From NCBI RefSeq assembly GCF_009659535.1, contig NZ_VJZZ01000008.1, forward strand, positions 312,001-376,000: a stretch of DNA of 64,000 nt. Direction: 5' to 3'. Under the pieces are notes generated by a model. The model was not told where the DNA came from, ran no database searches, and saw only the letters and a list, made by a program, of their open reading frames with translations. The translations under genes and the position numbers were made by a program. Shown in pieces: positions 18,328-26,101 of the stretch (position 1 is the stretch's first letter; each line of letters begins with the position of its first letter). Source of the stretch: Aggregicoccus sp. 17bor-14. GTDB taxonomy: Bacteria > Myxococcota > Myxococcia > Myxococcales > Myxococcaceae.

Positions 18328-18356
18328 TTGTCAACGAAGTGTTAGGTTCGCTATGT
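18328..18356 (+). promoter_or_regulatory. Candidate sigma-70-type promoter
   Basis: TTGTCA at 18328-18333 followed after about 17-18 bases by an AT-richer CTATGTC. It is the only AT-rich patch in the divergent gap between the outer-membrane-like gene and the 65-residue gene, and it points at the latter. The -10 match is weak. Confidence 0.3.
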
Positions 18357-18425
18357 CATGCCGCCCCGTCGCACACCCCCCGTGCGCGGCAGTGCCGTCC
18401 CCCGTGGGAAGGAGCAGGTCCGAGA

Positions 18426-18623
18426 ATGCCAGTCGTGAGAGTCCGGGCGGGCCGCAAGGGTCCGAGCCGATTCGAAACCCTGGCTCGCAAGGTCACCGAG
18501 ACCACCAGCGACCTGCTCGCCGAGAGCGACCGGGTCCTCGTGGTGTACGGGAAGCAGACCGCGAGCATCTATTACGAAGGCGAGCCGCTCCCCGCCTCCA
18601 AGTCCCTCACCCGCGCCTCCTGA
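18426..18623 (+). CDS. Hypothetical 65-residue protein
   Basis: A small basic N-terminus (VRVRAGRKGPSR) is followed by a predicted helix (FETLARKVTETTSDLLAES) and a short beta hairpin (RVLVVYGKQTASIYY). It starts at ATG 18426 and codon third positions are almost all G or C. AGGAG and AGGT lie 10-18 bases upstream. It is the only gene between a candidate promoter and the tRNA promoter. I do not recognise a family; a small nucleic-acid- or kinase-binding adaptor is possible but unsupported. Confidence 0.6.
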   Translation: MPVVRVRAGRKGPSRFETLARKVTETTSDLLAESDRVLVVYGKQTASIYYEGEPLPASKSLTRAS

Positions 18624-18659
18624 AGGCACACGGTCGGGACCTTCCTCTTCGCTATGCGC

Positions 18660-18689
18660 TTGCAGGCGCACGCGGCCCTCCGGTATAGG
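18660..18689 (+). promoter_or_regulatory. Candidate tRNA promoter
   Basis: TTGCAG (18660-18665) and TATAGG (18684-18689) with an 18-base spacer, placed so that transcription would begin a few bases before the tRNA. A GC-rich stretch (GGGCCGCGCG) follows the -10, the typical discriminator of stable-RNA promoters under stringent control. Confidence 0.5.
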
Positions 18690-18702
18690 GGCCGCGCGTT
18701 GT

Positions 18703-18776
18703 GGCTAGGTAGCTCACCTGGTTAGAGCGGCGGTCTCATAATCCGCAGGTAGTCGGTTCAAGTCCGACCCTAGCCA
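18703..18776 (+). tRNA. tRNA with CAU anticodon, probably elongator tRNA-Met
   Basis: A 74-nt cloverleaf: acceptor GGCTAGG/CCTAGCC, T8-A9, D stem GCTC/GAGC, anticodon loop CTCATAA (anticodon CAT at 18737-18739), T stem GTCGG/CCGAC with loop TTCAAGT, and discriminator A. The last anticodon-stem pair is T-T. CCA is not encoded. The GGCTA-type acceptor resembles elongator Met tRNAs, but CAT is also used by tRNA-Ile2 (lysidine-modified), so the identity is not certain. It is not an initiator, which lacks the first acceptor pair. Confidence 0.9.
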
Positions 18777-18778
18777 CA

Positions 18779-18820
18779 GGCCCCGGCCCCTCGAAGCAGA
18801 GGGTGCCGGGGCTTCTTTTT
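18779..18820 (+). terminator. Rho-independent terminator after the tRNA
   Basis: A GC-rich hairpin (GGCCCCGGC pairing with GTGCCGGGGC, strengthened by CCCTC/GAGGG) followed by TTCTTTTTT. It starts two bases after the tRNA and ends right at the 3' end of the convergent lipoprotein gene. Confidence 0.85.
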
Positions 18821-19987
18821 TCAGCCGTGCACCGGGCGGCGCAGGTGCACCCAGCCCGAGCGTGGCGGGGGGCCCTGCTCGCGCGGGCTCCAGCGCCGCC
18901 GCAGGAGCAGCGCCACCGCGAGCGCGCCCAGCACGGCGAGCAGCACCAGCCCGAGCGCGAAGAGGAACATGCGGTCCACGAGCGCCTGGGCGCGGTCGAA
19001 GCTGCGGTCCACCGCGCGCTGCACGGTGCGGTCCATCTCCTGGAGCACGGCCACGCGCTCCTGGCGCAGCTCGGTGACGAGCGCCTCACGCTCCGAGGTG
19101 ACGAAGCCCTGGGCCCCGAGCCGCTCGTCGCGCACGCCCGCGAGCACGGCGCTGCGCTCGCGCGCCATCAGCCAGGGCACGGCCTGCACCTGCCGCGTCA
19201 CCTCCTGCAGCGCGGTGGCGAGCAGGGGCAGCTCGGGCAGGGCGTCCCGGTAGGCGGGGTCCTGCAGCGCGCCCAGGGTGAAGAGCTCCGCCTGCCAGCG
19301 GCCCTGCTTGGGCAGGAAGGCGGTCTGCAGGTCCATGCGCGCGACGAGATCCTGCGTGGTGTCCATCAGCCGGCCCGCGGTCCCCAGGGCGCCCACCCCG
19401 GACTGGGCGGTGAGCCCCGCAAGCAGCGCGGTGGTGTCCGTGCGCGCGGAGACGCTGCCCCGGAGCGGGTTGTCGCGGGCCCAGCGGTGCACCCGCGCGC
19501 GGGCCTGGGAGGTGTCCTGCTTGCCCGTGAGGTCCGCCCACACGGCCTCCAGCTCGCGCTCCATGCCGGCGAAGGCGGGCGTGGCGAGGCGGGCGCGCCC
19601 GGGCGTCTGGGCCTCGATGTCCACCAGCGCGTCCTGCAGCTGCGCCACCAGCGCCCACGCGTCCACCACGGCCGCGACCGGGTCCGGCTGGAAGAGCGCG
19701 GACTGCATCGCGGGGATGGCGTTCGCCTTGAAGCGCGTCATGGCGAGCCGCGTGGGCGCATCCCCCGCGTCGCGGGCGATGTCGTCCGCGAGGTTCTCCA
19801 GCTGTCCGCTGAAGCGCGGGGCGAGCGCGCGCACCTGGATGCGCAGCTCCTCGGGCCGCAGATCGCTGCGCCCCACCTTCTGCAGGGCCGCCGAGGGAGG
19901 CGCCTCCACCGTGGCGCACCCCGCGAGCGCGAGCCCCACCGCGAGCGCGGCGAGGCGGAGCGCGGCGGAGGCGAGGGGTGGACGCAT
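18821..19987 (-). CDS. Lipoprotein with a C-terminal membrane segment
   Basis: A 388-residue protein. The start is ATG 19987 (MRPPLASAAL), giving a signal with lipobox LAGC. The body is strongly alpha-helical with coiled-coil-like stretches (for example ELRQERVAVLQEMDRTVQRA), and a single membrane helix lies near the C-terminus (about 350-372) followed by Arg-rich residues. A protein anchored by lipid at one end and by a helix at the other would have to span or loop along a membrane, which is unusual; one of the anchors may not be used. No known family is recognised. Convergent with the tRNA terminator. Confidence 0.7.
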   Translation of the reverse strand: MRPPLASAALRLAALAVGLALAGCATVEAPPSAALQKVGRSDLRPEELRIQVRALAPRFSGQLENLADDIARDAGDAPTRLAMTRFKANAIPAMQSALFQPDPVAAVVDAWALVAQLQDALVDIEAQTPGRARLATPAFAGMERELEAVWADLTGKQDTSQARARVHRWARDNPLRGSVSARTDTTALLAGLTAQSGVGALGTAGRLMDTTQDLVARMDLQTAFLPKQGRWQAELFTLGALQDPAYRDALPELPLLATALQEVTRQVQAVPWLMARERSAVLAGVRDERLGAQGFVTSEREALVTELRQERVAVLQEMDRTVQRAVDRSFDRAQALVDRMFLFALGLVLLAVLGALAVALLLRRRWSPREQGPPPRSGWVHLRRPVHG

Positions 19988-20109
19988 GCAGACGTGATGG
20001 CACCTGCGGCCCGCACGTGCACCTGTCGAGTGCGCGGGGGTCGGGCCCCGCCGCGGCTGCACGGCCGCTGCCGGGAGCAGGCGGCCGAAGGGTCTGCCCG
20101 GTGCACGGC

Positions 20110-20164
20110 TCCGGACAACTCCGTCCGGACAACTCCGGAGGCAGCGCATCCGGAGTTCTGCGGA
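20110..20164. promoter_or_regulatory. Candidate operator array: two direct and one inverted 14-base repeat
   Basis: TCCGGACAACTCCG occurs twice in perfect tandem (20110-20123 and 20124-20137). A third copy in opposite orientation lies at 20151-20164 with 12 of 14 bases matching. The array sits in the 284-base divergent gap between the lipoprotein gene (19987, minus) and the outer-membrane-like gene (20272, plus), where a regulator could control both. Otherwise this gap shows no clear promoter. Confidence 0.55.
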
Positions 20165-20271
20165 CACAGGGGCTCCCGCAGCCTCCTGCATGGCGGGCAG
20201 CCTGGGTGCGCACGCCTGGCGCTCGCACTGGCGGACGATGCCGGGCGTGCCCCCGCGCCCACCTTCCGGAC

Positions 20272-21318
20272 ATGAACCGCACCCTCCTCTCGAGCCTGGT
20301 GGCGCTGTTGCTGGTGTTGCTCACCCCGGATGCGCGAGCGCAGGTGGGAGGCGGCTCCAACCCGGGCGACCGCATCCTGCGCGAGCACACCCTGCTCTTC
20401 CCGGTGCTGCAGCAGAACGCCGTGGTGAGCACCCACGTGGGCATCCGCGAGGGCCTGGCGCAGTTCCAGGCGGACCAGCTCCCGCTGGCAGACCTGGGCC
20501 CGCGCGACGTGAAGCTCACGGGTCTGCAGCAGACGCTGGACCTGTCGCTGCGCTTCACACCCTGGCTCGCGCTCTACCTCGCGGGCGAGGGGCAGGCCAT
20601 CATCGGGACCAATGGCATCACGCTGCTGCGGCGCGGGGCCGCCTACGACGTCCGCGGCGACGCAGGGCTCGCGTTCCGGGTCCTGCGCAACGAGGCGAGC
20701 GGGACCCAGCTCACCCTGCGCGGCTTCCTCGGTGCGTCCAAGGGGCGCAACATCACCGTGCTCCCGCTGCTGCAGTCTCTCGTGAATCAGCCGGGCCGCA
20801 CGCTGACGGACATCGCGGGCGGTAACCTCGACGACCTCCTCATCGTCCCCACGAAGGAGCACGCGTTCGGACTCGGCGCCTACCTCGCCCAGACCTTCGG
20901 GCAGGGGTTCTCGCTGCAAGCCGGGGTGACGGCGCGGCGGACGGTGCGCACCGAGCGGCTCTTCGACATCGTGCAGGGCACGGAGTTCGACGACGACCTC
21001 TTCACCTTCCGGTTGGAGAATGCTGTCGCAGTCACCTACGACTTCGCCGCGCACTCGGTGCCCATCGCGCTGATGGGCGAGTACCGCTTCGACCTCGGCA
21101 ACCGCCACGGCGCGGCCCTCCTGTCGGACAGCATCACCGCGAGCACGGTCGCGCTCGGGGTCTACTACTCGGGCCGCCCGAACCTGCAGCTGGGCCTGAG
21201 CGCGGTGCGGGCGCTCAACGGGGACCCGCTGCAGGGCACCGACGCCCAGGGGCAACCCGCGGAGTCCGAGTCGCCGAAGATCTCCTACGGCGAGCTCATC
21301 CTGCGCTACGTCTGGTAG
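20272..21318 (+). CDS. Exported outer-membrane-like beta protein
   Basis: A 348-residue protein with a cleavable signal (LLSSLVALLLVLLTPDARAQ). The rest consists of alternating amphipathic beta strands and ends ELILRYVW, the aromatic C-terminus typical of outer-membrane barrels recognised by BamA. No known family or catalytic motif is visible. Its 3' end overlaps the convergent hybrid-kinase gene by 13 bases. The upstream region carries the 14-base repeat array at 20110-20164. Confidence 0.75.
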   Translation: MNRTLLSSLVALLLVLLTPDARAQVGGGSNPGDRILREHTLLFPVLQQNAVVSTHVGIREGLAQFQADQLPLADLGPRDVKLTGLQQTLDLSLRFTPWLALYLAGEGQAIIGTNGITLLRRGAAYDVRGDAGLAFRVLRNEASGTQLTLRGFLGASKGRNITVLPLLQSLVNQPGRTLTDIAGGNLDDLLIVPTKEHAFGLGAYLAQTFGQGFSLQAGVTARRTVRTERLFDIVQGTEFDDDLFTFRLENAVAVTYDFAAHSVPIALMGEYRFDLGNRHGAALLSDSITASTVALGVYYSGRPNLQLGLSAVRALNGDPLQGTDAQGQPAESESPKISYGELILRYVW

Positions 21319-23201
21319 GCCCCGGCGCGCACCTGGCGGATGAGCGCGAGCACCTGGTCGCGCTCGAAGGGCTTCTCCAGGCGGCGCTGCGACAGGACCT
21401 CGACGAAGGCCCGCGCCTGCTGGGTGAAGTCCCCGCCCGTCACCACCACGAGCCGGGAGACGAGCTCCGGGCGCGCGCGGGAGAGCGCGTCGAAGAGCTC
21501 CAGGCCGCCCATGTCCGGCAGGGTCAGGTCACAGAAGAGCACGTCCACGGCGGCCCCCGTGCGCAGCCAGTCCAGCGCGGGCCGGGCGCGCTGGAAGCTG
21601 AGGACGTCGTGATAGGGCCGCAGCAGCCGCTCGAAGGCGCGCCCCACCAGCACGTCGTCGTCCACCAGCAGCACGCTCGCGCGCCGCTCCGGCGCCGCGG
21701 GCTCGGGGGCCGGCGGCGGCACGCGCTGCGAGGCCGGCGCGCAGGGCAGCAGCACCTCGAAGGTGCTGCCGTGGCCGACCACGCTGCGCACGCGGATCTC
21801 CCCGCCGAGCTCCTTCACCAGGTTGTAGCAGATGGAGAGCCCCAGGCCCGTGCCCTGCCCCGCCGGCCGCGTGGTGAAGAAGGGGACGAAGAGCCGCCCG
21901 AGGTGCTCGGGGGCGATGCCGCTGCCGCTGTCGCGCACGCTCGCGCTCACCCAGCCCTCGGCGGGGCTCGTCAGCGACACCTGCACGCTGTGGCGCTCCG
22001 CATCTCCGGGGGCAATGGCCTGGGCCGCGTTGACGAGCAGGTTGAAGAACACCTGGGTGAGGCGCCCCGCGTTGCCCCACGCGGGGGGGACGTCGCGGAA
22101 GTCGCGCACGATTCGGGCGCGGCTGCGCAGCTCGTTGCCCGCGAGCCGCAGCGCCACCTCCAGCGCCTCGCGCAGGTCCACCGGCCCCAGGGCCTGGGCA
22201 TTCTGCGCGGAGAAGGTCCGCAGGGAGCTCACGATGTGCGCCACCCGCTGCGCGCCCTGCTGCGCCTCGTCGAGCGCCTCCAGCACCTCGCGGGACGCGG
22301 TGCGCGGCGGGGCCCCGGGCGCCGGGGTGAGCTCGTCGCGCACGAAGGTGAGGTTGCTCAGGAGATAGGCCAGCGGGTTGTTGATCTCGTGGGCGAGGCC
22401 CGCGGCGAGGATTCCCACGCCGGCGAGCCGCTCGTGGGTGAGCTGCTGCGCCTGCTGCTCGCGGCGTGCGGTGAGATCCCTCCCCACGCACACGAAGGCC
22501 TCCTGGCCGCGAAAGTGCAGCGGGAAGGTGAGCAGCTGCACGTCCAGGTGGCGGCCGCTGAAGTGGCGCAGCTGCAGCTCGCGCACCGAGGGCTGCTCAC
22601 CGGCCGCGAGCAGCGCCGCGCGGAGCGCCAGCGCGGGCCGGTCCTCCTTCGGGATCAGCGCGTCCGCGCGCGAGCCGACGAGCTGCTGCGCGCGCTCGTA
22701 GCCCAGCGCGCGCAGCGCCTCGGGGTTCACGTGCAGCAGCAGGCCCTCCAGCGTCACCACGAACACCAGGGCCGGCAGCCGGTCGACGAGGTCCTGGAAG
22801 TCCGTGGGGAAGCGGGCGTCGCGGCGCAGGCGCGCTGCCTCGAGCCGCCCGGCGCCGATCCGCAGCCGCGCCTCGAGCAGCGCCTCCTCACCCGGCCAGA
22901 GAACGAAGTCGTCCACCTGCGACTCGCGCACGCTGCGCAGGCCCTCGCGCTGCGCCTCGGGGTCCACCAGCCCCACCACCCAGAGCTCCCTCACGCCCGC
23001 GGCCTCGCGCAGGCGGCGCACCAGCCCGACGCTGTCGTGCAGGGCGGCGAGATCCAGCAGTACCACCTCCAGCTCCTCGCGCTGCACCCGCTCGAGCGCC
23101 TCCTCCATCCCCACCACCTCCGCGCGGTGCTCGTAGCGCCGCAGCACCGTGGCGAGCGCCTCCCCGTGCTCCGGGTCTGTGGACACCACCCCTGCCCGCA
23201 T
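21306..23201 (-). CDS. Hybrid histidine kinase: degenerate receiver-PAS-HisKA-HATPase-receiver
   Basis: A 631-residue soluble protein starting at ATG 23201 (MRAGVVSTDP) after CAGGAG. Residues 1-115 resemble a receiver (Asp50 in VVLLD) but the conserved Lys is replaced by Trp102. A PAS domain (about 130-245) leads to a HisKA domain with the phospho-His at 271 (GLAHEINNP), an HATPase domain with N, G1 (DSGSG) and G2 (GTGLGLS) boxes, and a canonical C-terminal receiver (CDLTLPDMGG and Lys in LEKPF). The HEINNP H-box is typical of NtrB-like kinases. Phosphate probably passes from His271 to the C-terminal receiver. There is no output domain, so the partner is unknown. Confidence 0.9.
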   Translation of the reverse strand: MRAGVVSTDPEHGEALATVLRRYEHRAEVVGMEEALERVQREELEVVLLDLAALHDSVGLVRRLREAAGVRELWVVGLVDPEAQREGLRSVRESQVDDFVLWPGEEALLEARLRIGAGRLEAARLRRDARFPTDFQDLVDRLPALVFVVTLEGLLLHVNPEALRALGYERAQQLVGSRADALIPKEDRPALALRAALLAAGEQPSVRELQLRHFSGRHLDVQLLTFPLHFRGQEAFVCVGRDLTARREQQAQQLTHERLAGVGILAAGLAHEINNPLAYLLSNLTFVRDELTPAPGAPPRTASREVLEALDEAQQGAQRVAHIVSSLRTFSAQNAQALGPVDLREALEVALRLAGNELRSRARIVRDFRDVPPAWGNAGRLTQVFFNLLVNAAQAIAPGDAERHSVQVSLTSPAEGWVSASVRDSGSGIAPEHLGRLFVPFFTTRPAGQGTGLGLSICYNLVKELGGEIRVRSVVGHGSTFEVLLPCAPASQRVPPPAPEPAAPERRASVLLVDDDVLVGRAFERLLRPYHDVLSFQRARPALDWLRTGAAVDVLFCDLTLPDMGGLELFDALSRARPELVSRLVVVTGGDFTQQARAFVEVLSQRRLEKPFERDQVLALIRQVRAGAYQT

Positions 23202-23387
23202 CCGCGACGACTCCTGGTGGGCGCTCCAGAGCCGCCCACGTCCGCGCTCGCCGCGAACATGCACCCGGGGGTGGCGCGCGCGCATCGGGAAACCACCGAG
23301 GGGAGCGGGCACACCTCCACCTCGCCTGCACGGCGGCTCCGGAGAATCCCGGAGACGGGGGACGCACCGGGCGTCCCCACGGCCGCA

Positions 23388-23409
23388 CCGTGCGCCCGCG
23401 TGCGCACGG
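23388..23409. promoter_or_regulatory. Inverted repeat in a divergent promoter region
   Basis: Perfect 8-base arms CCGTGCGC/GCGCACGG with a 6-base spacer, 46 bases upstream of the HAD gene start. It lies in the 253-base gap between the divergent hybrid kinase and HAD genes. A dimeric regulator could bind here; no other signal is clear in this gap. Confidence 0.4.
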
Positions 23410-23454
23410 CACGAGCCTTCTGGGCCTGGGGTCTCGCCCCGCCAGGAGTCCGCC

Positions 23455-24471
23455 ATGCGCCCCGCGTCCCGCCTTGCCGCGCTGCTGCTCGCCCTGCTGT
23501 CCGCCGCGGTGCCCGCGCAGCGCCCGGACGCCCTGCCCTCCTGGAACGAAGGGCCGGCGAAGCGGGCCATCCTGGACTTCCTGCGCCGCGCGACGGACGA
23601 GGCCGGGCCCGGCTTCATCCCCCGCCCCGAGCGCATCGCGGTGTTCGACAACGACGGCACGCTCTGGAGCGAGAAGCCCGTGGCACAGGGGGTCTTCGTG
23701 CTGGAGCGGCTGAAGGCGAAGGTGGCCGAGGACCCCTCGCTGCGCGCGCGCCCCGAGGTGAAGGCGGCGCTCGAGGGGGACCTCGCGTACTTCGAGCGGC
23801 ACGGGCCGGAGGCGGTGCCCCAGCTGCTCGCCCTCACCGAACAGGGGCTCACCGACGAACAGTACGAGGCCCAGGTGCGACAGTTCCTGCGCACCGCGAA
23901 GCATCCCACCCTGCACGTGCCCTACACCGCCACCGTCTATGCGCCGATGCTCGAGCTGCTGGAGCTGCTGCGCGGCAGCGGCTTCCAGACGTGGATCGTC
24001 ACCGGCGGCGGCGCGGACTTCGTGCGCGCGTTCTCGCGGCAGGTGTACGGCGTGCCGCCGGAGCAGGTCATCGGCAGCAGCCTGAAGAAGGAGCTGCGCA
24101 CCCAGGGCGGGCGCAGCGTGGTGGTGCGCACCGGCGAGCTGCTCGTGCTGGACGACAAGGCGCAGAAGCCGGTGAACATCTCGCTGCGCGTGGGGCAGCG
24201 GCCCGCGCTCGCCGCGGGCAACGAGCGCAGCGGCGGGGACGTGGACATGCTCGGCTACGCGCGGGGGCGCAAGGGCACTTCCCTGCAGCTGCTCATCGAC
24301 CACGACGACGCGGAACGCGAGTTCTCCTACGCGGAGCCGGACGGCGCGTCGCTCGCGGCGGCGCGCGCGCAGGGATTCACGGTGGTGAGCATGAAGCGGG
24401 ACTGGCACACGGTGTACCCGGCCGGCGTGCGCGCCGTGGGGGGCAGCGGCGGCGCCGAGCCCGCGCGCTGA
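23455..24471 (+). CDS. Exported HAD-superfamily phosphatase-like protein
   Basis: A 338-residue protein with a signal peptide (LAALLLALLSAAVPAQ) and start ATG 23455 after AGGAG. HAD motif I is FDNDGTLW (nucleophile Asp65, acid/base Asp67), motif II is VTGGG, and motif IV is likely in NERSGGDVDMLGYA. The pattern of an N-terminal DNDGTLW and a C-terminal LLIDHDDAEREF is that of periplasmic HAD hydrolases related to phosphoserine phosphatase. It should hydrolyse a phosphate ester outside the cytoplasm. The next gene, a lipoprotein, follows after 89 bases on the same strand. Confidence 0.88.
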   Translation: MRPASRLAALLLALLSAAVPAQRPDALPSWNEGPAKRAILDFLRRATDEAGPGFIPRPERIAVFDNDGTLWSEKPVAQGVFVLERLKAKVAEDPSLRARPEVKAALEGDLAYFERHGPEAVPQLLALTEQGLTDEQYEAQVRQFLRTAKHPTLHVPYTATVYAPMLELLELLRGSGFQTWIVTGGGADFVRAFSRQVYGVPPEQVIGSSLKKELRTQGGRSVVVRTGELLVLDDKAQKPVNISLRVGQRPALAAGNERSGGDVDMLGYARGRKGTSLQLLIDHDDAEREFSYAEPDGASLAAARAQGFTVVSMKRDWHTVYPAGVRAVGGSGGAEPAR

Positions 24472-24560
24472 GGGCCCACCGGCGGCCGCGCCCTCCGGTG
24501 TTCCCCGGATGCGAGCCGGCCCCGGCGCGCCCCACCTTCTGGCGACCCGAGGAGAACGCC

Positions 24561-25184
24561 ATGCCCCGCTTCCCTGCCCTCCGAGTGCGCGCCGCGGCCA
24601 CGGCGCTCGCGCTGCTGCTGCTGCCCCTGGGCTGTGCCAGCACGAAGCTCGCCGACGTCTGGAAGGCGCCCGATCCGGGCACCCCGCCGCGCAAGGTGCT
24701 GGTGGTGGCGGTGGTGCCCTCGCAGACGACGCGGCGGATGATGGAGGGCGAGCTCGCGGAGCGCCTGCAGCAGCACGGGCTGAAGGCCGTGCCCATCAAC
24801 TCGCTCACCCCCGAGGGGCCGCCGCCAGACCGCGCGAAGGTGGAGGAACTGGTGCGGCGAGACGGCTTCGACGCCGTCGTCGTCAGCCGCTACGCCGGCG
24901 CCGAGGACACGGTGGAGTACGTGCCCGGCGGCCCCGTGGGAAACCCCGCGGCGATGGGCTTCTACGGCTACTACGGCGCGCTCTACCCCACCGTGTACAC
25001 GCCGGGCGCCGTCATCCAGAACGAGACGGTGCACGTGGAGACCATGCTCTACCGCGCGCAGGGCAAGGGCGAGCTGGTGTGGAGCACCAACTCGAAGACT
25101 TTCAACCCCTCCAGCCCCTACAAGGCCATCGAGGACATCAGCGGCGCGGTGGTCAGCCGCATGGCCAAGGACAAGGTCATCTGA
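24561..25184 (+). CDS. Lipoprotein, hypothetical
   Basis: A 207-residue lipoprotein with lipobox PLGC (Cys25) and a good ribosome-binding site (GAGGAG, 6 bases spacing). After the anchor there is a nucleotide-fold-like start (KVLVVAVVPSQTTRRMMEGELAERLQQHG) that resembles periplasmic lipoproteins which form a small alpha/beta domain, then a Gly/Tyr-rich loop (GFYGYYGALYPTVYTPG) and a beta region ending in VSRMAKDKVI. It may be co-expressed with the HAD gene. Function unknown. Confidence 0.8.
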   Translation: MPRFPALRVRAAATALALLLLPLGCASTKLADVWKAPDPGTPPRKVLVVAVVPSQTTRRMMEGELAERLQQHGLKAVPINSLTPEGPPPDRAKVEELVRRDGFDAVVVSRYAGAEDTVEYVPGGPVGNPAAMGFYGYYGALYPTVYTPGAVIQNETVHVETMLYRAQGKGELVWSTNSKTFNPSSPYKAIEDISGAVVSRMAKDKVI

Positions 25185-25200
25185 GGCTGCCCGCGCGCGC

Positions 25201-25842
25201 TCAGGCCTGCACGATGCGGTTGCGCACGGCGTAGCGCACCAGGTCCGCGATCGAGTGCAGGTTCAGCTTTCGCATGATGGCGGTGCGGTGGGTCTCCACC
25301 GTCTTCTCGCTGATGCCCAGCGCCTCGGCCACGTCGCGGGTGCGCCGTCCCTCCGCCACCAGCTGCGCCACCTGGCGCTCGCGCGACGTGAGCATGCTGA
25401 AGCGCACGCCGTTGAGAGCCCGGCTGTGGAGCATGCGGTCCACCACGCTCTCGGGGAGGCTGTGCGTGAAGTAGGCGCGGTGCTGGGCGAGCGCCTCCAC
25501 CGCGGCGAGGAAGGCCTCCGGCGGGTCGGTCTTGAGCACGTAGCCGCGCGCGCCCGCGGCGAGCACCTCCGCCGCGAGCTCCTCGGTGTGCTGGAAGGTG
25601 AAGATGAGCACCTCGGTGTCCGGGGAGCCCGCGCGGATGCGCCGGGCGGCCTCGAGCCCGCCCAGCTCCGGCATCATCAGGTCCAGCGCCACCACGTCCG
25701 GCCGCAGGGCGAGGGCCTGCTCCACGGCCTCGAGCCCGTTCGAGGCCTCACCGCACACCTGCCAGTCCGGGCGCTCCTCCAGCGAGAGGCGCAGGCCGCG
25801 GCGCACGAGGGCATGGTCATCAGCGAGAAGGATTTTGAGCAT
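25201..25842 (-). CDS. NarL/FixJ-family response regulator
   Basis: A 213-residue transcription factor. The receiver has the acidic pair at 8-9, phospho-acceptor Asp54 (VVALDLMMPE) and Lys104 (VLKTD). The C-terminal LuxR-type helix-turn-helix spans about 147-207 (LTSRERQVAQLVAEGRRTRDVA region). It is divergent from a NarL-type sensor kinase, with 259 bases between the start codons, so the two very probably form a two-component system. Targets are not evident. Confidence 0.93.
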   Translation of the reverse strand: MLKILLADDHALVRRGLRLSLEERPDWQVCGEASNGLEAVEQALALRPDVVALDLMMPELGGLEAARRIRAGSPDTEVLIFTFQHTEELAAEVLAAGARGYVLKTDPPEAFLAAVEALAQHRAYFTHSLPESVVDRMLHSRALNGVRFSMLTSRERQVAQLVAEGRRTRDVAEALGISEKTVETHRTAIMRKLNLHSIADLVRYAVRNRIVQA

Positions 25843-26101
25843 CGTTGGAACTCAGGGATGCGGAGTCCCGTCACAGTAGGCATCGGGGAAAACCCGGTGC
25901 AGGTGGGGAGCGGCCCTGGTGGCAGGCCGGGAACCAGGCGTGCGTCTCAGGGTTCGCGCTCCCCCGCACTCGGTCCCGGGTACCAGTGGCAGCGCGCGGC
26001 CCCCCGACCGCAGTACGAGCACGGCGCCCGGCCCGCCTGCGCCACCGCCCCTATCTTTGCCTGATGGGTGGTGGGCCGGAATGAGGGAGGAGGCGGAGGC
26101 G

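Noticed and set aside
23329-23360. Direct repeat CCGGAGA upstream of the HAD gene
   Set aside because: Only seven bases, imperfect surroundings and a high background of such words at this GC content; not separable from chance.
21609-25184. Long plus-strand frame running through the hybrid kinase region
   Set aside because: Only the last 207 codons (from 24561) carry a good ribosome-binding site, a lipobox and normal composition. The rest is the antisense of the kinase and HAD genes.
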